Assembly (NCBI GenBank): GCA_003525905.1
Contig: DQIA01000104.1
Coordinates: 17,852 to 81,851, forward strand
Source of the DNA: Clostridiales bacterium
GTDB taxonomy: Bacteria; Bacillota; Clostridia; Oscillospirales; Oscillospiraceae
Direction: 5' to 3'
DNA length: 64,000 nucleotides
Position numbers and translations under genes: made by a program. Shown here one piece after another: positions 59,315-64,000 of the stretch. The notes beneath the pieces are model-generated. The model was not told the DNA's origin and did no database searches. It saw only the letters and a list, made by a program, of their open reading frames with translations. The first letter of the stretch is position 1. Every line of letters begins with the position of its first letter.

Positions 59315-60363
59315 AACAGATCACACTCGGCACGACCGGCATCACCGTTCCGCAGAACGCCTTTGGCGCACTTCCCATCCAGCGCGTGAGCGCGGACGAG
59401 GCCGTCCGCCTGCTCCGCCGCGCCCGCGAGGGCGGCATGCGCTTCTTCGACACGGCCCGCGCCTATACGGACAGCGAGGAAAAGCTCGGTCTTGCCTTCG
59501 GCGGGCACTGGGACGGCCTGTATGTCGCCACAAAGACCGCCGCCAAGACGCCCGAGGCCCTCCGGGCCGATCTGGAGACGTCCCTGCGCCTGCTGCAGCG
59601 CGACTACATCGATATCTACCAATTCCACATGGCCGGGCAGTGCTACCGTCCCGGTGACGGCACCGGCATGTACGAGGCCATGCTCGAGGCAAAGGCGCAG
59701 GGCAAGATCCGCCATATCGGCATCACGGCGCACAAGATCGGCGTTGCAGAGGATATCATCGCCTCCGGTCTCTATGAAACGCTGCAATATCCCTTCAGCT
59801 ATCTCTCTACGCCGCGCGAGGCCGCGCTGGCCGAGAGCTGCCGCAAGGCGAACATGGGTCTGATCGCCATGAAGGCACTGGCAGGGGGCCTGGTCACGAA
59901 TGCAGATGCCGCCTTTGCCTACATCGCGCAGTATGACAACGTGCTGCCCATCTGGGGCATCCAGCGCCCGGAGGAGCTGGAGCAGTGGCTCGGCTTCTTC
60001 CGGACTCCCGCCTCGCTGACGCCGGAGCTGCGCAGCTTTATCGAGAAGGAGCGCGGCGAGCTGACCGGCGAATTCTGCCGCGGCTGCGGCTACTGCCTGC
60101 CCTGCCCGGCCGGGATCCAGATCAACCAGTGCGCGCGCATCTCCCTGATGATCCGCCGCGCGCCGTCCGAGAGCTGGCTGGCCCCCGCCATGCAGGCCGA
60201 AATGGAGAAGATCGAGCACTGCCTCGGCTGTGGCCAGTGCAAGAGCCGCTGTCCCTATGAGCTGGACACGCCCAATCTGCTCAAGCGCAATCTGGCGGAC
60301 TACCGCCGCATTCTGGCGGGAGAGGTCAGCACGGAGTCCTATCTCCGCCCCGCACAGAAATAA
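59311..60363 (+). CDS. Aldo/keto reductase with C-terminal [4Fe-4S] domain
   Basis: Predicted 350 residues; ATG overlaps the previous stop, and AAGGAGG precedes it. The AKR barrel shows FFDTARAYTDSEEKLGLAF with the catalytic Asp/Tyr, VATKTAAKTPEALR with Lys and DIYQFHMAG with His. The C-terminal part has two ferredoxin-like clusters, CRGCGYCLPCPAG and CLGCGQCKSRCPYEL, giving eight cysteines. This type is common in anaerobes; the substrate is unknown. Coupling to the GTPase-NYN gene may be only for expression. Confidence 0.92.
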   Translation: MKQITLGTTGITVPQNAFGALPIQRVSADEAVRLLRRAREGGMRFFDTARAYTDSEEKLGLAFGGHWDGLYVATKTAAKTPEALRADLETSLRLLQRDYIDIYQFHMAGQCYRPGDGTGMYEAMLEAKAQGKIRHIGITAHKIGVAEDIIASGLYETLQYPFSYLSTPREAALAESCRKANMGLIAMKALAGGLVTNADAAFAYIAQYDNVLPIWGIQRPEELEQWLGFFRTPASLTPELRSFIEKERGELTGEFCRGCGYCLPCPAGIQINQCARISLMIRRAPSESWLAPAMQAEMEKIEHCLGCGQCKSRCPYELDTPNLLKRNLADYRRILAGEVSTESYLRPAQK

Positions 60364-60482
60364 ACCGGCATCCCCGAAAATTTGGTGGCGGCATGCCGAA
60401 CATTTCGGCCGTTTTCCCGTCAAATCGTTGTACATCGGCGCGGAGACATCGAAAAATTCACAAAACCGCAAAACTTCCCATA

Positions 60483-60511
60483 TTTACTCCGCATGCCGGA
60501 TGTGCTAGAAT
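60483..60511 (+). promoter_or_regulatory. Promoter of the phosphodiester glycosidase gene
   Basis: TTTACT (60483-60488), 17 bases, TAGAAT (60506-60511). Transcription would start near 60518, after all upstream in-frame ATG/GTG codons. Confidence 0.7.
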
Positions 60512-60543
60512 GTAGGAAAAATGTCCAAAAGGAGGAATGCGCC

Positions 60544-61851
60544 ATCAAACGCAACGAGACCGATCCCCGCGATCGGCAATATGAACCGGATCCTTCCGAG
60601 CAGGCGCAGAAACGCCGGAAAAAGGCGAAAAAACCGAACCGTGGTCTGCGTGTGGCCGCCGTGCTGCTGACGATCGTCCTGGCACTGGAGGGTCTTTACT
60701 GCTTTGTGGTCTTCACGGATATCCCGGCGATCAAATCGCTCCGTGAGGCCTATATTGAGACCGCCATGAACACGCTCTCCCATCAGTGGCTTGCCAAATG
60801 GTTCCTGCCTTCCTATATGATCGACGAGGTCGTGGCCCGTCAGGATCAGGCCCGCAAGGATCAGGAGGGCAAGATCAGTACCTGGGACAAGATCTCCGCC
60901 TCGGATGCCACAGACAAGAACGGTGAGACCGTCGCCCCGACGGAGCCGACGTCCCAGACAGACGAGGAGCGCTTCTATGAGCTGTTCTGGGAGCTGGACC
61001 GCATTTCGTTTGAGGACTACGTCAGCGCCCATCCCGATGTGACGGCCAACGGCTGGGACAACATCTATATCAATGAAGCCGGTCTGAATGACGACGGCAC
61101 CGATATCTACACCGCCATGGGCGAGCGGGTGCTCGCCGTCGACGCAAAGAACAAGATCCTGCTCGTCCGCGTGGAGGGCAGCGGCTATCAGGGCGTGCTC
61201 GCCATCGCCAAGGACCCTTCGCAGCTGTATAACGCGCCTTCCGCCTATATCGGCAGCTGGGGCCAGCAGCTCGAGGCCATCGCCTCAGCGCACGACGCTG
61301 TGCTCGGCATGACGGGCAGCGGCTTCATCGATCCGGACGGCAACGGCTCCGGCGGTGAGCTCGCGGGCTATGCCATGTCGCAGGGTGAGAGCTACGGCGA
61401 GCACTATGTCGTCACCGGCTACAAGCGCGTCGAGCTGCGCGAGAGCAACCTGCTCTACGTCACGGACGCCTCCGCACCGGTCGCAGCCGACACGACGGAC
61501 GCCGTGGAATTCTGGCCCGCCCTCGTTGTGGACGGTGAGCCCGCCGTGGAGAACTACGAGGCCTTCAACGGCATCCAGCCGCGCGCCTGCATCGGTCAGT
61601 CCGAGAAGAAGGAGATCCTCATGCTTGTCATCGAGGGGCGTATGCCGACCCGCTCCTACGGCACAACGATCGAGACCTGCACCGACATCCTCATGCGCCA
61701 CAAGGCCTATCAGGCCCTGAATCTGGACGGCGGCACGAGCGCCGTTCTGTGGTACGACGGCGAGTATGTGACGAAGTGCTCCAACACCAGCATCACGTCC
61801 CGCATGCTGCCGAACGCCTGGCTCTACGGCGGCGATGGCGCAGGCCAATAA
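60544..61851 (+). CDS. Phosphodiester glycosidase (NAGPA)-type membrane-anchored protein, probable ATC start
   Basis: Predicted 435 residues if ATC 60544 is the start: AGGAGG (60530-60535) lies eight bases upstream and no in-frame ATG/GTG/TTG fits. A Lys/Arg-rich cytoplasmic end is followed by a membrane helix (RVAAVLLTIVLALEGLYCFV). The outer part has a Thr/Glu-rich linker and a NAGPA-type domain: GVLAIAKDPSQLY, GSGFIDPDGNGSGGELAGY, QPRACIGQSEKKEILMLVIEG and ALNLDGGTSAVLWYDG, the last conserved in this family. It probably acts on cell-envelope glycans (removal of GlcNAc from phosphodiesters in relatives). Confidence 0.85.
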   Translation: MKRNETDPRDRQYEPDPSEQAQKRRKKAKKPNRGLRVAAVLLTIVLALEGLYCFVVFTDIPAIKSLREAYIETAMNTLSHQWLAKWFLPSYMIDEVVARQDQARKDQEGKISTWDKISASDATDKNGETVAPTEPTSQTDEERFYELFWELDRISFEDYVSAHPDVTANGWDNIYINEAGLNDDGTDIYTAMGERVLAVDAKNKILLVRVEGSGYQGVLAIAKDPSQLYNAPSAYIGSWGQQLEAIASAHDAVLGMTGSGFIDPDGNGSGGELAGYAMSQGESYGEHYVVTGYKRVELRESNLLYVTDASAPVAADTTDAVEFWPALVVDGEPAVENYEAFNGIQPRACIGQSEKKEILMLVIEGRMPTRSYGTTIETCTDILMRHKAYQALNLDGGTSAVLWYDGEYVTKCSNTSITSRMLPNAWLYGGDGAGQ

Positions 61852-61867
61852 TATTTTGGGTCCCATT

Positions 61868-61900
61868 CTGCTGCATGCCCCGCGCATGCAGCAGTTTTTT
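61868..61900 (+). terminator. Terminator after the NAGPA-type gene
   Basis: CTGCTGCATGC (61868-61878) and GCATGCAGCAG (61884-61894) form an 11-bp stem followed by TTTTTT. Confidence 0.93.
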
Positions 61901-61975
61901 CGGCTTTTGTGGAATTTGTCCGGGGAAACCGTGCCGCATGGCGGCATTTTGTCCGGAAGCCTGTCGAAATCCACG

Positions 61976-62004
61976 TTGACATTCCGCAAGAATATCGGTA
62001 TAAT
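61976..62004 (+). promoter_or_regulatory. Perfect-consensus promoter of the Fe-S scaffold/GGGtGRT genes
   Basis: TTGACA (61976-61981), 17 bases, TATAAT (61999-62004). The leader of about 110 bases has a TTCCCGC/GCGGGAA hairpin followed 8 bases later by TTTTTTT, which could attenuate transcription. High expression is expected. Confidence 0.92.
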
Positions 62005-62120
62005 ACGGTTAGAATCCGCGAGTTGCGTTTTGCTGCGGACTTCCCGCTGCCCGGCGGGAAAATCGTCATTTTTTTGCGCCTGCCCGCAGACGCAAGCAAA
62101 CAATGGAAAGGATTTTTGCA

Positions 62121-62813
62121 ATGATTTACACGACTGAAGTACAGCATATGTGCCCGGTTGCAAAGGGTGCATACCATGGCCCGGCGCCCATTCCTGAGGA
62201 AGGCAAGTGGGTCCAGGCGAAGGAGATCAGCGACATTTCCGGCTTTACGCATGGTGTCGGCTGGTGCGCGCCGCAGCAGGGCGCCTGCAAGCTCACCCTC
62301 AACGTGAAGAACGGCGTCATCGAGGAAGCTCTCGTCGAGACCATCGGCTGCTCCGGCATGACGCATTCCGCCGCCATGGCTTCTGAGATCCTCATCGGCA
62401 AGACCATCCTCGAAGCTCTGAACACCGACCTCGTCTGCGACGCCATCAACACCGCCATGCGTGAGCTGTTCCTGCAGATCGTCTACGGCCGCACCCAGAG
62501 CGCGTTCTCCGAGAACGGCCTGTCCGTCGGCGCTTCCATGGAAGACCTCGGCAAGGGCCTGCGCAGCCAGGTCGGCACGATGTTCGCCACGAAGGCGAAG
62601 GGCCCGCGCTATCTGGAGATGGCCGAGGGCTATGTCACCCGCGTCGCGCTCAACAAGCTCGACGAGATCGTCGGCTACGAATTCATCAACCTCGGCAAGA
62701 TGATGGACTTCATCAAGAAGGGTGATGAGCCCGCCACGGCAATGGAGAAGGCCAAGGGTCACTACGGCCAGTTCGACAACGCCGCGAAGTACATCGACCC
62801 GCGTCAGGAATAA
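62121..62813 (+). CDS. Iron-sulfur cluster assembly scaffold-type (NifU/IscU N-terminal-like) protein
   Basis: Predicted 230 residues from ATG 62121 after AAAGGATTTTTGC. WCAPQQGACKLTLNVKNGVI and ETIGCSGMTHSAAMASEILI carry the cysteines of the scaffold fold that hold a nascent cluster. It is longer than IscU, with a C-terminal helical part. This variant is known next to GGGtGRT genes in gut anaerobes, and the pair is 15 bases apart here. Whether it serves cluster assembly or has another job with its partner is unknown. Confidence 0.85.
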   Translation: MIYTTEVQHMCPVAKGAYHGPAPIPEEGKWVQAKEISDISGFTHGVGWCAPQQGACKLTLNVKNGVIEEALVETIGCSGMTHSAAMASEILIGKTILEALNTDLVCDAINTAMRELFLQIVYGRTQSAFSENGLSVGASMEDLGKGLRSQVGTMFATKAKGPRYLEMAEGYVTRVALNKLDEIVGYEFINLGKMMDFIKKGDEPATAMEKAKGHYGQFDNAAKYIDPRQE

Positions 62814-62828
62814 GAGGAGGAGCGCACC

Positions 62829-63830
62829 ATGGCTTTGTTTGAAAGTTACGAAAGAAGAATCGACAAGATCAACGGCGTTCTTGCGCAGTATGGCATCGGC
62901 TCCGTCGAGGAGTGCCGCGAGCTGTGCAAGGCGAAGGGCTTCGATCCGTATGAGATCGTCAAGGGCATCCAGCCCATCTGCTTCGAGAACGCCTGCTGGG
63001 CTTACACCGTCGGCGCAGCCATCGCGCTGAAGTCCGGTGTCACCACCGCCGCCGAAGCCGCCAAGAAGATCGGCGAAGGCCTGCAGTCCTTCTGCATCGA
63101 CGGCTCCGTCGCCGAAGACCGCAAGGTCGGCCTTGGCCACGGCAACCTCGGCGCCATGCTGCTGAGCGAGGAGTCCAAGTGCTTCGCGTTCCTGGCCGGT
63201 CATGAGTCCTTTGCCGCCGCCGAAGGCGCCATCGGCATCGTCCGCAACGCCAACAAGGCACGCAAGACCCCGCTGCGCGTCATTCTGAACGGCCTCGGCA
63301 AGGATGCCGCTCAGATCATCTCCCGCATCAACGGCTTCACCTATGTGCAGACGAAGTTCGACTACTACACCGGCGAGCTGAAGATCGTCAACGAGATCCG
63401 CTACTCCGAGGGCGAGCGCGCCGATGTCCGCTGCTACGGTGCTGACGACGTCCGCGAGGGCGTTGCCATCATGCATCACGAGGGTGTCGATGTCTCCATC
63501 ACCGGCAATTCCACGAACCCGACCCGCTTCCAGCACCCGGTCGCAGGCACCTACAAGAAGGAGTGCATCGAGCAGGGCAAGAAGTACTTCTCCGTCGCTT
63601 CCGGCGGCGGCACGGGCCGTACGCTGCATCCGGACAACATGGCCGCCGGTCCCGCTTCCTACGGCATGACCGATACCATGGGCCGCATGCATTCCGATGC
63701 ACAGTTTGCAGGCTCCTCCTCCGTCCCGGCTCACGTCGAGATGATGGGCTTCCTGGGCATGGGCAACAACCCCATGGTCGGTGCTACCGTCGCCGTCGCG
63801 GTTGCTGTCGAAGAGGCGCTCAAGAAGTAA
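62829..63830 (+). CDS. GGGtGRT protein
   Basis: Predicted 333 residues; ATG after AAGAGGAGGAGCGCACC. The family is named for the motif seen here as SVASGGGTGRTLHPDNMAAG (about 258). Other conserved parts are VGLGHGNLGAMLLSEE, FAFLAGHESFAAAEGAIG and VSITGNSTNPTRFQHPVAG. Function is unknown; pairing with the Fe-S scaffold gene and a perfect promoter point to an abundant protein in iron-sulfur or redox metabolism. Its last 19 codons (63771-63830) recur in a duplicated segment downstream. Confidence 0.92.
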   Translation: MALFESYERRIDKINGVLAQYGIGSVEECRELCKAKGFDPYEIVKGIQPICFENACWAYTVGAAIALKSGVTTAAEAAKKIGEGLQSFCIDGSVAEDRKVGLGHGNLGAMLLSEESKCFAFLAGHESFAAAEGAIGIVRNANKARKTPLRVILNGLGKDAAQIISRINGFTYVQTKFDYYTGELKIVNEIRYSEGERADVRCYGADDVREGVAIMHHEGVDVSITGNSTNPTRFQHPVAGTYKKECIEQGKKYFSVASGGGTGRTLHPDNMAAGPASYGMTDTMGRMHSDAQFAGSSSVPAHVEMMGFLGMGNNPMVGATVAVAVAVEEALKK

Positions 63831-63831
63831 T
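63771..63831 (+). repeat. Direct repeat, left copy: 3' end of the GGGtGRT gene
   Basis: These 61 bases, from CCCATGGTCGG through the TAA stop and one further T, are identical to 63923-63983. Confidence 0.97.
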
Positions 63832-63922
63832 TTGTTTCTTCCCCGCTCCCATGGGTAATGTGGCGAACCGCCACTGGCGGTTCGCTTCGATCCCTTCCGA
63901 AATGCTGTCCCAGCATTTCTCT
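63832..63922. repeat. 91-base insertion with two hairpins between the direct repeats
   Basis: It contains GCGAACCGCCA/TGGCGGTTCGC around CT and GAAATGCTG/CAGCATTTC around TCC. CTCCCATGG occurs near its left end (about 63846) and again at its junction with the right repeat, sharing the first bases of the repeats. No coding capacity. It is unrelated to repeat copies A-C at sequence level. Confidence 0.8.
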
Positions 63923-63983
63923 CCCATGGTCGGTGCTACCGTCGCCGTCGCGGTTGCTGTCGAAGAGGCGCTCAAGAAGTAAT
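63923..63983 (+). repeat. Direct repeat, right copy: non-functional second copy of the gene end
   Basis: Perfect copy of 63771-63831. It encodes MVGATVAVAVAVEEALKK plus stop without a start or ribosome site. The intact gene ends at the left copy. Confidence 0.97.
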
Positions 63984-64000
63984 ACTGATTCCTGATTAAA

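Noticed and set aside
63563-63982. 139-codon frame running into the duplicated gene end
   Set aside because: It is out of frame within the GGGtGRT gene and only reaches the correct frame through the duplicated segment; no ribosome site.

Overview
The window is a GC-rich stretch of a Gram-positive, spore-forming clostridial chromosome, most likely an Oscillospirales/Ruminococcaceae-type gut anaerobe. The evidence is strong AAGGAGG ribosome binding sites, TTGACA/TATAAT promoters with 17-base spacers, a ytfI-gerW (ytfJ) sporulation pair, a GGGtGRT protein next to an Fe-S scaffold, and Firmicute-type ribosomal operons. It falls into two halves.

Bases 1 to about 36.1 kb are a prophage whose left end lies outside the window. 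A sodium:solute symporter-like gene overlaps two consecutive pairs of PAPS-reductase-like (IbrA-type) and ParB-like (IbrB-type) genes (1-3.8 kb). After a 575-base non-coding stretch come a lambda-type head module (Nu1/A terminase, portal, ClpP-like protease with a nested scaffold start, gpD and gpE; 4.4-11.9 kb), connector genes, and a P2-type contractile tail module (sheath, tube, E/E' with a frameshift site, tape measure, X, D, V, U, W, J, I; 14.1-24.7 kb). The tail ends in a diversity-generating retroelement: a fibre with a C-type-lectin-like variable end, a template repeat and a reverse transcriptase (24.7-29.0 kb). Every one of the 14 variable/template differences falls on a template adenine. 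Lysis genes follow. A leftward operon of small, mostly acidic proteins (31.9-35.2 kb) starts at a divergent promoter pair with an operator, next to two HTH regulators. The prophage appears to end beside the 3' end of tRNA-Tyr, a plausible attachment site.

From 36.1 kb the sequence is host chromosome: tRNA-Tyr and tRNA-Thr, an RsmF-like methyltransferase, murA, a TRIC-family membrane protein, rpmG-secE-nusG-rplK-rplA, an L10 leader with rplJ-rplL, a MATE transporter, an LRR surface protein, a ZIP transporter, and the leftward str operon (L7Ae-like, rpsL, rpsG, fusA, tuf). Then come ytfI-gerW, an LOR/SDH-type enzyme, a TetM/EF-G-like GTPase fused to an NYN nuclease-like domain, an Fe-S aldo/keto reductase, a phosphodiester glycosidase-type protein, and the Fe-S scaffold/GGGtGRT pair. 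rpoB and rpoC are missing from their usual place between rplL and the L7Ae gene.

Three copies of a roughly 185-base structured intergenic repeat lie downstream of rplL, tuf and gerW. Two copies sit between duplicated copies of the local intrinsic terminator, and one stem shows compensatory changes between copies. A different 91-base insertion at the end of the GGGtGRT gene is flanked by a perfect 61-base duplication of that gene's 3' end. Together with the retroelement, the IbrAB-symporter cassette and the GTPase-NYN fusion, these are the most interesting parts of the window.
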